64,000 nt of DNA. It comes from Stereocaulon alpinum (Eukaryota > Ascomycota > Lecanoromycetes > Lecanorales > Stereocaulaceae). Numbering within the stretch: the stretch's first letter is position 1; each line of letters begins with the position of its first letter. Below, in pieces: positions 22,732 to 32,717 of this stretch. The notes beneath the pieces were generated by a model. It searched no databases. It was not told the origin of the DNA and saw only the letters and a program-made list of their open reading frames with translations. A program made the position numbers and the translations under genes. The stretch lies in NCBI GenBank assembly GCA_018257865.1, contig JAEUBA010000025.1:1-64000 (forward strand), in the 5' to 3' direction.

Positions 22732-24218
22732 TATCATGACCTTGAGCATCTGCAATGAACCTTGCTTGAATTGTCGAACAATGGTGTTTCGAGAGTCTCA
22801 ACTTTTATTTGGGCTCCTGTTATCCCGAGCCAAGACAAACAGCTTTCGCAATCACAGTCCGGGTCCCCGCATCAACGGTGGTCCCTTGCAATGTCGCAGT
22901 GGCGAGATTAAACGGCTTCTTGCAGTTGTCAAAGTTGTCATCCATCACCAGTCAAGATGTGATGAGGAAGGATCATGAGCTAGAAGAATTAATACCGTGG
23001 CAGCTGCCATGACAATAATGAATAATGAATAACAATGAATAATGCCGGTTTTTCGTCACGGGCGAGAAAAGGGTCTCGCTAAATGGATCTGCCCTAATAA
23101 AATTGCGCATTGGCCAGGTTTAGCATCAGGGCCCCCCCGGAAACGGTAAAGCTTAGGGAGCGCAATAGGCAAGGATTGGCGAGTGATCGTCAACCAACTT
23201 TTGCCCCACGTTCCCACGCTTTGGCGTTCATGCACACATGCGTTGTGCAGTCTCCCGCATAAATTAAGCAGCGGCTCTGCAAATGAGCTTCACCTTTCCC
23301 TCGGCTTCACCGTCACCCACGCCACAATCTTTCCTGATGACTAGTGCTGCTAGGTTGGCCAGAAGTAGCTGATGATGGTGACGAATGCTGACGGTCGGCC
23401 GAGTCAGCCAAGAAAGGGATGTCCAATTAGGGTTTTCAGCTGGGTAATCTGGGCTTTCGTTGGCCATGAAGGGTTGAAGGCCAGGATGGCTTCGGGGCCG
23501 ATCTGTGATCAAATCTCGTTTCTAGCCGGACCCGATTCGACGCTTTCCCATCCTCTTGTTTTTGCAGTTGGGGCTTAAGTTAATCAACTGCGAAGCTAAC
23601 TCACTCTCGTACTCGATGCAGGGTTCTGACTGGCTCTGGGGTACGAGACCAGGTTTCTTGCATAAGATGCCCTGACACCCCACGCCTTCAATGGATCTCC
23701 CACTCTACCCCGTGCTAAATCCCCGCTGTATATCATCCTGGTATCCCATGACTCCCATCCGCAATAACCACCATCAGCGCTGTATTCCTGACATCGATAG
23801 CCACCGATTTCTCGACAATCAATCATTGTGTCTGCCGTATCGGTGTCGAGCGCGGCGTTCCGACGTTGCTGTAGTACGTCGCCAAACGTCAAATGATCAG
23901 AAGCTACGCATATCATCTTGAGGAATCAACCTGAAGATTTCAAACTAGTTGAGGCGTAAGGGTCAAGGGAGGAAACATTGGTTGTTACCGCGACACTGCC
24001 AGGAATAGCTTAAGCCGTCAGGGACTAAGAGGTGAGCATAAGGTAGCACCTTCCGGATTGTGCTGCAAATGCAACACGAAAACTCACTTCGAATAGCATA
24101 GCAACATCATCGATCACAACTTCTCTTCTTTATTTCGGGCTGGCCTGTAATTCTAGCATGGTACCGATTTTGTTACGTTTACGACTCTTATAAATCTTAC
24201 CAACTTAATCTAATCATA
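22732..24218. other. Intergenic region
   Basis: No supported gene. A short AATGAATAATGAATAA-type simple repeat lies at about 23015-23043. The final 100 bases are the AT-rich leader of the gene starting at 24219. Confidence 0.5.
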
Positions 24219-26137
24219 ATGGCCTTTACTACGCTCATCACCTTCATGCTGTAAGTCCCCACATGCCTGCTGCCTCCATGTGTTCTAGACGCTCAAGATG
24301 CCGCAGTCAAGCGCCCCTCTCCGTTTACTCGGTTGAGATTCTGGGATCGTGGGATAACTTCTCCAAACCATACCAACTTCAAAGAGACCGACGGACAGGC
24401 CCAGGGCACTGGCGAGGATGCCACAAGTTCGAGAATATTACCTGCGACGGGGAGACCCTGGACGCGTCACAGAGCCGCGACGGTGGCTTGAAGATGGGTG
24501 GAACCTACTGGTACTACGTAAGAAGGCCATCCTGCGCAACCATGCGCACAAGCAGTAGCTAACGATTCAAGCAGTACGTATTCGATGGCGGCGTTGAATA
24601 CCACGATCCAGCAGAACCCTCTACCAGCTCATGCCCGCTCCTGCCTGGCCAAGTGGTCAATGTCCTGGATGTGCCGGTGCAAGCAAGGGAGGTTGCTGGG
24701 GGAAGTCACAATAGCTCAACGACATCGATAGACTCACTCTTGGTCTTTACCTTGGATCCCAAGGACAAGTATCTCCCTCCAGGTGTCCGACGCGCTGCTA
24801 CGACTTCTGCCATTCAGCAACGGAAAGCCGAGCTGGCAGCAACAACGCTCAAGCCGAAGCTTCGAGCCGCTTCAACTGACCCCCAAGGCAGAGAAGGTGC
24901 TGTGAGGACTGGTCAGTCGACACTGGAACGACAACGCTCATTGCTGTCCGTGTTTCATAAGATGCGCCAAACAAGATCCGCAGGCTCGAATGCGAAGTCA
25001 GGCCTGACGTGGCCTCGCAAGCTTTTCTCCAGGTCGGGATCAAGGGTTGGGCAGACCGCTAGGGAGATCGACGACGATATTCCTGAAGTCCCAAAGATAC
25101 CAAGTTACTTGCCCAGTAGGGCCGCAACCGCGACACGTGATGCGTGCGAGCCGCCCATTGAACGGCCTCAAACGCCACCGCCAATACCGTCCAGAGCTCC
25201 ACCGATTCCAACGTCCTGTTCAGTCCAACCAACAAGCCTGCCAGTATTCTTCGATGGTTTACATCATGACCAAAATCAAATGGCCTCCGCGAACGTGAAG
25301 ATCCGGGAGAATGACCTCAACCCTACCGACTCTGCTCTCGGGGTTTCGGGCGCATTTTCATCATCCAACCATTCCACTCCGCTTGAGCAGTTGAAGGAAC
25401 GCAACTCATTCTTCACGGAGATCGCGACCACTGCGAAGAGCAATCAAATCACCAATCAGCGCGTCTACGGACCGGAAACAGGAATTGACGTTCCAGGAGA
25501 GCGTTTAAGCGCCAGCAATGTGCCCCTGCAGCGGCCGTCTTCAGCCACAAATGCTGCACCTTTATCAGAGCCCACCAAATGTCCGAATACCTCCGAATTC
25601 CTTTGCCCCGCCAGTCACTGCTACGCCGACTCCTCCACATCCTCCTACACTATCAGTGATGACTTTTCACCCTACTTCGACTCGAATACAACCCAGTCCA
25701 ATCCCATGTCACCACTCCATCTGTCCCAGCCGGAGACCCCCGTGATGAGCGACTTTGGAGACGACATCCCAATCAGACGGAACTCATCATCTCTCGTGCA
25801 GCTGACTTTAGGCGACAAGCACGATCTGGACTACGCATCTACAGGGCCACCAACTCGAGCACCGCCACCACCGCCGCGTGCACCGGCAAGCAAGCCTTCA
25901 ACGGCTCACTCAGTGTTGGGAGGCTTCCACGGTTATAGCCTATCCAATTCTGAAAATGCCTCCATACTTACGATCAGGAGATTACCCAGCACCACCTTCA
26001 AAGCAGCCAACACTACCTCGCCGTTCACACAGCAAGGCAGCAGACAGGATCTAGTGCACTCCTGGAACGACGGCATGAGGCCCCTCTCCAAATTCGATCT
26101 TGATGATCTAAGCTATCTCGCCAACGTGATTAATTGA
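24219..26137 (+). CDS. Conserved fungal protein with N-terminal beta-sandwich-like domain and disordered tail
   Basis: Three exons (24219-24250, 24307-24517, 24575-26137) join in correct phase to give 601 aa. A tiny first exon encodes MAFTTLITFML. The next part contains SVEILGSWDNFSKPYQLQRD, GPGHWRGCHKF, DGGLKMGGTYWYYYVFDGG and VEYHDPAEPSTSSCPLLPGQ. That arrangement resembles the small carbohydrate-binding-like (CBM48/E-set) fold seen in many conserved fungal proteins. Residues from about 140 onward are Pro/Ser/Thr-rich, with poly-Pro (APPPPPRAP) and several PxxP motifs, and are probably disordered. The role is unknown; binding of a glycan or of an SH3 partner is inference only. No breaks are seen. 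Confidence 0.82.
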
Positions 26138-28069
26138 TCCAGCATCTTGACTACAATCATCGCTACGACTTTCATCACACGCCCCGGACCGTTCACCACC
26201 ATAAACCTCCATGTTCATAGCTTGCTACACGATACCCACTTTCATCATAATGTACAAACACGCCTACCCAGGCACCTAATATCCAGTCATGATTGAATCT
26301 TTACAGCGTTGTCGGCATGTTGTTCAGCGCACATATACCCGAGCCGGCATGCTCTTGCTTTTTTTCTTTGCAGATGCTACGCTATGGACTGCTATGGATA
26401 TGAGGGATGAAACAAAAGATGGCATAGTAGATGTGAAATGGGCACTACGAAGGGATATATGGTACTTAAATATACAAAAGAAACCCGGGGCACAACCATA
26501 GACTCATCAGCGCAAATTAAATACCCCCACCCTACCCTACCCTACCGTGTCAATAAAACAAATCCAAACATGAACAAGACAAAACCCCGAATAACACTAC
26601 CTCCTATACTTAATACCCATCACTTACTTACCACGTAACCCCAACTCTCCTCAATCCCAATCCCAATCCTAATCCTAAGGTCCTCTAACTTTCTATCTCG
26701 TCTCGATCTCGTCTCGTCTCGTGCGGACACACGTGCGCCGTGCCGTAGCGGAATCAGCTGTTTCAATTGTTAGTTATCAAATCTACGGTAAGATACGGTA
26801 AGATATCTTACAGTACTATAGCTATGAGTATATGAAGCGGTTGAACAATGAACAATGGAAAATAGAAATGAACGATGGGAAATGAAAAATGAAGAATGAA
26901 GATGAAAAGCGAGTCTAATGATTTGAGGGTGAAGGGTGAAGGAGGAGGGAGGAGGGAGGAGGGTGGAGTTTAAGGAAGGAAGGAGGAAGGAGGAAGGGTG
27001 AAGGAGGAAGGTAAGGTAGTGCTGAAGGGAAGGGGGCTTAAGATTAAGGTTGAGCTTGAGAGGGTTGCTTATGTGAGGTGTTGAGAGAGAGAGCGAGGGG
27101 AGGGGAGTGATGTGCGTATGGAATTGGGAGATTTAAGGGTGGAGGGTGGAGGGTGGAGGGTGAAGGGGTATGTGGATGGGATGATGTGAAGGTGGAGTGG
27201 AAGTACGTGTATGTGTATCTACCACTGCAACTGTTGCTGCTAGGTCCTCTTCGCAAAGTACTCAGATCATGCATGCATGTACGTACGATAGATACGTACC
27301 TTATGAGCAACGATCATCTCAATTGATCAGCAAAGCATTGCATTATCTAACTTAATCGTAAAGCATAAACATAACCGCATGCATGCACGCCGCATAACTG
27401 ATTTGCATAAAAGTCAAAACCCGGTCCAGCCAGCCAGCCAGCCAGCCGAAAAACGCCTTTGCCGAACAAATCTAAAATTCTAAAAGGGCCGAGACCAGAA
27501 GACGAAGTTGAAGTGAAGGGAACGGAAGGGGTATCTGGGTATCGAGCGTAAAGGATCGGAAGTATTCAGTATGCGGTAAAGTAAAGCCGTAAAGTAGAGG
27601 GGACGGCTGCCAAGTCAAGGACCTTGGACTGGAGACTGAAGATTGTGGACTGTGAACCGTGGTCCGTAGAGCGCAGACCGTGAACGCCTTGCATGAAAGT
27701 TTGTAAGGTGAATTGCATGAGGTTGATGGTAGAGACGAGGATCGAGTGTATTTCGTATTGAAGATCAAGATTGAGCCTGGATCGGAGCCTGGTTGTAAAC
27801 ATCCAATGGCAGTGTCCGGTGTGGTGATTAGGAGAGCCAGTGGGCTGGGAGAGGGAAAAGGAGGGCGGGACTTGTTGCCAATAGTCATGGTGTGGACATG
27901 TTGGCGCGGAAAATCCAAGTGTGTATGCGGTGAGCTTGGTCTGTGGTCGGATTAGGCTTACCGAAAAGTCTGATATATCAAGTCGGATGTCGTGGCGCAC
28001 GAGTTCGGTCGAGTCATGGTAGGATAGATGGTCGAGATGGTTTGAGGACATTACCAACGTCAAAGGATG
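26138..28069. other. Low-complexity intergenic region between convergent genes
   Basis: No supported gene. It contains a purine-only-like G/A strand at about 26840-27180 (GGAGGGAGGAGG-type words and four GTGGAGG units near 27137-27165). A (CCAG)n tract sits at 27426-27447. Minus-strand ORFs at 27472-28063 lie just 3' of the FYVE gene and look like UTR reading frames. Confidence 0.55.
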
Positions 28070-29026
28070 TCAAAAAGTGCTCCAATTCCAATCCCTAGTC
28101 AGACTCTGCGCAATGCTCCCTCTCTGCCCCTCCGGCCCCTTGCCACCTTTGTTGATCGGCCTGCTCGAACTCTTGGAGACCTCCCCATGATCTCCCTCTT
28201 GCGCCATCGCCCTCCTCTCGTCCACCCACCTCCCATACTCCCCCCAACAATGCCCACAAGACCTGCACGTGAATCCTTCAGGGTGGAAGTCTGCATTCTG
28301 ATCAAGTGGAATTGTCCAAACTGAATGCTCTCCACAAAAGACGTTTCCACAATGCCTGCAGTGGTGCCGCCGTTCAAAGAGACTGAAATGCTTCTGGCAC
28401 ACGGGTGCATCACAAATCGTGGCGCTTGCGTCGGTTTTCCAGTGTTTGCGCGTTGGTGGATCAGTCACTTCGGGAAGATCTGCAGTGGAAATTGGGGGTG
28501 GGTAGGGTTCGTCTTCACTGAGTTTGCCAAGCGCGCTTTGAAGTGCGCTGCTATTAGTAGCAGATCGTTTACTTGCCGGTCTGTTTTCGGCGTTATCTAG
28601 GCTGTCTGTGCTACCGTGGATGGAGCGCGGTGGCGTGAGGGGTGAGGGGCGGTTCGGTCGTTCGGTTGGGCGCAGAGCAGCGGGTACGTACATGGGGGAT
28701 TTTGGCGGGCGCAATTGACGATTGGCAAGGGGCAGATTCTGGAAGGTTGATGGTTGGGAGGGTGATGCGGGCGACAAGTTCACGGGTGTCTGAGGTATCT
28801 GTGAAGAGGAATCCATTGCTGGCAAACCAGAAGGGAATTGTTGGGGGAATTGCTGAGGGAATTGCTGAGGGAATTGCTGAGGGAATTGGTGTGGCTGTTG
28901 GGGCAATCGCTGTGGAAAGTTGGAAGGATATTGTGGGGTGATTTGCTGATTTGGTTGGGAGTTCGGCGGAGTGTATGCTTGACTTTGTCGAGCAGTAGGG
29001 AAGCTCGTTGGTAGGGTCGTGGCCAT
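28070..29026 (-). CDS. FYVE-type zinc-finger protein
   Basis: A single-exon model from ATG 29026 gives 318 aa. The N-terminal half is Pro/Gln-rich with a QQFP repeat. A FYVE-type finger lies at about residues 185-255: WKTD (WxxD motif), CDAPVC, the basic RRHHCRHCG motif, VFCGEH and TCRSC. Classical FYVE domains bind phosphatidylinositol 3-phosphate on endosomes and vacuoles, so an endosomal adaptor role is likely. Two ligand positions are unusual: the first Cys pair is spaced by four residues, and one CxxC is CxxH. The protein ends in DWNWSTF. An additional 5' exon is possible because the frame is open upstream to 29161. Confidence 0.83.
   Translation of the reverse strand: MATTLPTSFPTARQSQAYTPPNSQPNQQITPQYPSNFPQRLPQQPHQFPQQFPQQFPQQFPQQFPSGLPAMDSSSQIPQTPVNLSPASPSQPSTFQNLPLANRQLRPPKSPMYVPAALRPTERPNRPSPLTPPRSIHGSTDSLDNAENRPASKRSATNSSALQSALGKLSEDEPYPPPISTADLPEVTDPPTRKHWKTDASATICDAPVCQKHFSLFERRHHCRHCGNVFCGEHSVWTIPLDQNADFHPEGFTCRSCGHCWGEYGRWVDERRAMAQEGDHGEVSKSSSRPINKGGKGPEGQRGSIAQSLTRDWNWSTF
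28833..28892 (-). repeat. 12-bp coding minisatellite (QQFP repeat)
   Basis: Five 12-bp units lie in phase with the FYVE gene and encode PQQF repeats in its N-terminal linker. The central three units are identical, indicating recent slippage or homogenisation. Confidence 0.85.
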
Positions 29027-30568
29027 CGCAAACGGGGTGCCCCAGAAGCGTGCTGATTTGAGCGGCGTTCGACAGCGAGATGTGGAAGATGGTAACGATT
29101 TGAGAGGAGAAATATATTTTGAGAGCTTTTTGTTTGCAGAAACAATGCTGGTGTCGACCAATTACCTCAAAAGAATTTTGTTGGAAGGATCGGAGATAAT
29201 CTTGCAGGAGCTGGTTGAAGATAGCGGTTTCACACGTGCTTCGGTAAATTGAAATATGTGGAATCGAGCTTGTGAGAGGTCAAGAAGAGTCCATTGAGGA
29301 TCCACTCATCTGCAAGGAGTATATTGGGAAGAGATAGGCGTAAAGCGGTGACTGGGGGAGTGAGGTGAGGTGTTGAGGCAGATCACCTATTATTATCGTA
29401 GTGTTGGCGATTAAGGAAGGCCGATGACGTTACATTTGCTCCTGCCACTTCAAATGCGCCTCGGGTGATACAAGGTCAGCAGTGAGAGGGACTCGTGATC
29501 CAAAGATATGTACGAGAAAGTGAGAACAATGAAGAAGCAACATTCTATATCTACAAGGAAATAAATAGTAGTACGTAGTATGCGAAGAAAGGGAGGGTGG
29601 AAGAATGAGATGCGTGTGTTGGAGGAGACTTTCCCTCTTCCCATCGCTCCACCCAAAACTCTGTTAGATTTCCCCCCAAACAACCTTCCGCGGGCCTAAA
29701 CCCGCAGGCCAGAAGGAGCCTAGGAGCCTCCCAAGACCACCCTAAACAGCTGCCCAAGCTGACTACTGGCATGGGTCTGGCTGACCGAAGCTCGCTGATT
29801 GGTCCAGAGGAGCAGATCCACGAAAACGGTAGGGAAAGGATCGGGCAAAGTGTCGCATGGTACCACAGGGATAGATGGGGGGATACGTAAATGCGCAATA
29901 GCGATCGAGCACCGCATGGGATAAAGCATGGATGAAGACACTGGCCAACTCAATTGGGATTATTGACGTCGACACTCGGGCTTATGCGACAGCCCAATCG
30001 ACTGTTTTGAGGTAGTTTTGGGCTACTTGGGCATGAGGGAAGTGTGCTGTATCGTATATTTTTTTTTGATTTTGGTAGTCAAGTGCCGACGCAGGGTCCT
30101 GTCGCATAGATAAGGTGGAACTAAGCTCGATAAGCAATCCGCATCATCCCTGCGCCCTAGTGCCATCGGCGGCCTGAAACCGTTGCCGATTATAAGCTGA
30201 TCAAGCCAATTGCTACCCGGGACGTCGGATGGCTCTGCCGGTAATACAGTATTTACACCAGCATCGTGCCGCCAGCAACATGAATGATGATTGACAGCAG
30301 TCAGATATTGCTGGCTCTAACTTACACCATCTTCACCTCTATATCGATATTGACGGTGTTTTGACACGCGATGCTGTATGCAATATAACATCTCTTGGCA
30401 TGCAATATCAACAACACTGATCGTCATCCCATCAGGCTTCTCCCCCAATCGGGCTCGAGCCACATCTCCACATCTCACTCGAGCATTCCACTCTCGGACA
30501 GCCACATCACTCCTAAGTTACCCCTTCAAGCGCATCCTCAATTTACTTCTTCCCTTTCGTCGATCACC
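29027..30568. other. Divergent intergenic region
   Basis: It lies between the minus-strand FYVE gene and the plus-strand GST pseudogene. No supported gene was found; minus-strand ORFs at 29450-29975 have no recognisable domain. Promoters for both flanking genes should lie here. Confidence 0.5.
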
Positions 30569-31606
30569 ATGCCCAACCATCCGCCAAGCGACGGCTCATG
30601 GCGCCACACCCTCGGGTCTCCCTCCTTCCCTATCGAGCCAGGTCGCTACCATCTTCATGGTGTGTGAGATCAGATCTCCCAACCATACCGCTGGAACCAC
30701 GTTGCTGAAGGTCAATGCACTGCACTCGGGCTCTTCTGCCCCTTTGCCCACCATGTCACAATCACACGCGAGCTTAAGGGGTTGCAAGACTTCTTGCCCA
30801 TGAGCGCGGTCAAAGCACACCCCAAAGAACACGGTGGCTGGCGATTCCCTGCTAGAGACGACGAACACCCAGGCAGCACGATCGATCACCTCTTCCACTC
30901 CAATTTCCTACACGAAATCTACTTCAAAAGCGATAGCAATTACAAGGGCAAATACTCAGTACCAGTGCTCTGGGACAAGAAAACGAACCAAATCATCAAC
31001 AATGACAGCAAAGATATAATGCGCATGCTAGATACAGCATCCAACACCTATCTACCCAAGGACGACCCAAAACGAGACCTCACCTTCTATCCACCAGCAC
31101 TGAAAGAGAGAATAGATGAGATGAACAGCTAGATGATACCCGGTCTCAACATAGGAGTCTACAAAGCCGGCTTAGCATCTACACAAGAAGACAACGAGCA
31201 CAACGCGCGCATCGTCTTCGAAACATTCGACCGTCTCGAGAAGATAGTAGCAGACCATCAACGCCTCTACCTCCTCGAGACCCCCCCAGCCTACCGAAGT
31301 CGACATAAAACACTACACAACACTCATCCCCTTTGATATTATATACCAACAACATTTCAAAATTGATGACAAGGAGCATAAGACACGGCTACCCGCATCT
31401 AAACCGGTGGTTGTAGAATTCCTACTGGACCGTCGCTGGTGTAAAAGAGACTAACGAACTTCAAACACATCAAGGAGAATTACAGTAAGAGCCATGTAGA
31501 CATCAACCCAAAGAGTATCACACCCCTAGGTCCAGAACCCGAAGTAGAACCTTGGACTGAGAAGGATGATACGTGGTATATGCAGGAAACCGCGGAGTTA
31601 AAGTAG
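30569..31606 (+). pseudogene. Broken ECM4-type glutathione transferase (glutathionyl-hydroquinone reductase family)
   Basis: The 5' exon (30569-30659) reads MPNHPPSDGSWRHTLG. After an intron ending near 30710 comes the thioredoxin-fold motif GLFCPFAHHVTITRELKGL with the expected active-site Cys, then YSVPVLWDKKTNQIINND. These identify the Xi/ECM4 class, which reduces glutathionyl-hydroquinones. The gene is disrupted by a TAG at 31131 where Trp is expected, a one-base slip in the C run at 31281-31287, a frame change near 31375-31390, a TAG at 31414, and another frame change near 31450. The C-terminal words YWTVAGVKET, FKHIKENYSKSHVDINPKS and PEVEPWTEKDDTW are still readable. It cannot make an active enzyme. 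Confidence 0.85.
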
Positions 31607-31711
31607 AAAGATTCAACCCCCAATCGGTCGGACCCCACTGCTACATATTGTTGCATAGTCACCAAACTAGGGTTAGGGCTACTAGTACTATCAGAGAATA
31701 GCTTTACCAAG
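31607..31711. other. Intergenic spacer between GST pseudogene and inverted-repeat element
   Basis: A short spacer with no coding sign. It ends at the TA dinucleotide that flanks the mobile element. Confidence 0.5.
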
Positions 31712-31713
31712 TA

Positions 31714-32056
31714 CGGAGGTTGACACCGAAAGTCCTGGAACGGCGCTGAAGATCTGGGCATGCCAAGTCCCGAGCCCTAGCCCTAACTTTCGATGGAGCG
31801 CCTGGAACATACCCCGTAGATATACGCTAATAGGGTGGAGAGAATAAGCTGGTTAGGGTGCGCTCTAGGCGAAGGGTGGCCTATGATACGTAATCTGCGG
31901 GTGGTACTGCGCGACCGTGCCCGCTATCCGCATCCCCTACCGGCAGTCGCCCAGCGCGACCTCTCCCGGGCTGTCCTCAGAAGCTAGGGCTAGGGCTTTG
32001 GACTTGGCATACTTAGATCTTTAGCGCTATTCCAGGACTTTCGGTGTCAACCTCCG
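31714..32056. mobile_element. 343-bp MITE-like element with ~74-bp terminal inverted repeats and TA flanks
   Basis: The left arm (31714-31787) is matched by the reverse complement of the right arm (31983-32056) over about 74 bp with roughly nine differences. Both ends begin CGGAGGTTGACACCGAAAG. A TA dinucleotide flanks each end (31712-31713 and 32057-32058), as expected for target duplication by Tc1/mariner-superfamily transposons. The interior has no transposase ORF, so this is a non-autonomous element. Eight of about nine arm differences are transitions, mostly C/G on the left and T/A on the right. Confidence 0.8.
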
Positions 32057-32058
32057 TA

Positions 32059-32717
32059 GGTAGAAAACTCCAAAAGAGTTCGCCAAGTTCATCACCCGAT
32101 ACAGTCACCATTCCCCCCACCCCTTCTTGTGATCAGTGGACCCTAAAGCAGCTTCTCCAGGGTGCCTTGAGCGCACCTGGACACAAAGCAAGCGCCGTAG
32201 AGTCTGTGAATCCCGTCCATCATCCAGACGAAGCTCCAGGCATAGTCCACCAACAGGGCGTGCGTAGTGGGCTGCCCGGGCAGGGGGATGATCTGGTGCA
32301 TTCGACAAGTTGAGGAGTAGATTCTTCTGAAGGGGGATATAGTATATAGATCATAATTGGACATGTATGAGTAGGAGTCGACATCTATCTTACCCATACC
32401 CACATAGAAGCCTCCAAACCCCTAACTCCACCCACCCTGGCCGCCCTACTCATTCCACCCGAAAATGTAGTAAGACGCTGGAATATTCTAACGAAAGCAC
32501 CAATGATAGATCATTGTACCCATAAGCAGGCTACCGGAAGTATTGATGTCCGTGTTCTGAGATGGTGATGTCTTGCTAGACGTTTGGGCTGTGCGTGTGA
32601 AGCTGGTCGTATGGTGGGATACCATGATGGTCTCCAGCGGTCATGTCTCTAGGGATGCGCAGTGTACACCCTATGCAGGTCAGAAACCATCTCCGCCCCC
32701 ACAATAGAATTGTCCAC
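32059..32717. other. Intergenic region 3' of the STAND gene
   Basis: Short ORFs on both strands (32044-32313 plus, 32143-32403 minus) show no recognisable domain. They may be a remnant, but nothing can be supported. Confidence 0.4.

Noticed and set aside
27472..28063. Two minus-strand ORFs of 148 and 165 codons just after the FYVE gene
   Set aside because: Overlapping frames, Ser/Thr/Pro-biased composition and position suggest 3' UTR reading frames.
29450..29975. Cluster of minus-strand ORFs between the FYVE gene and the GST pseudogene
   Set aside because: Three overlapping frames with no domains and no consistent start.
31750..32000. Telomere-like CCCTAGCCCTAA words in the inverted-repeat element
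   Set aside because: They occur once in each arm as part of the terminal inverted repeat and do not form a tandem telomeric array.
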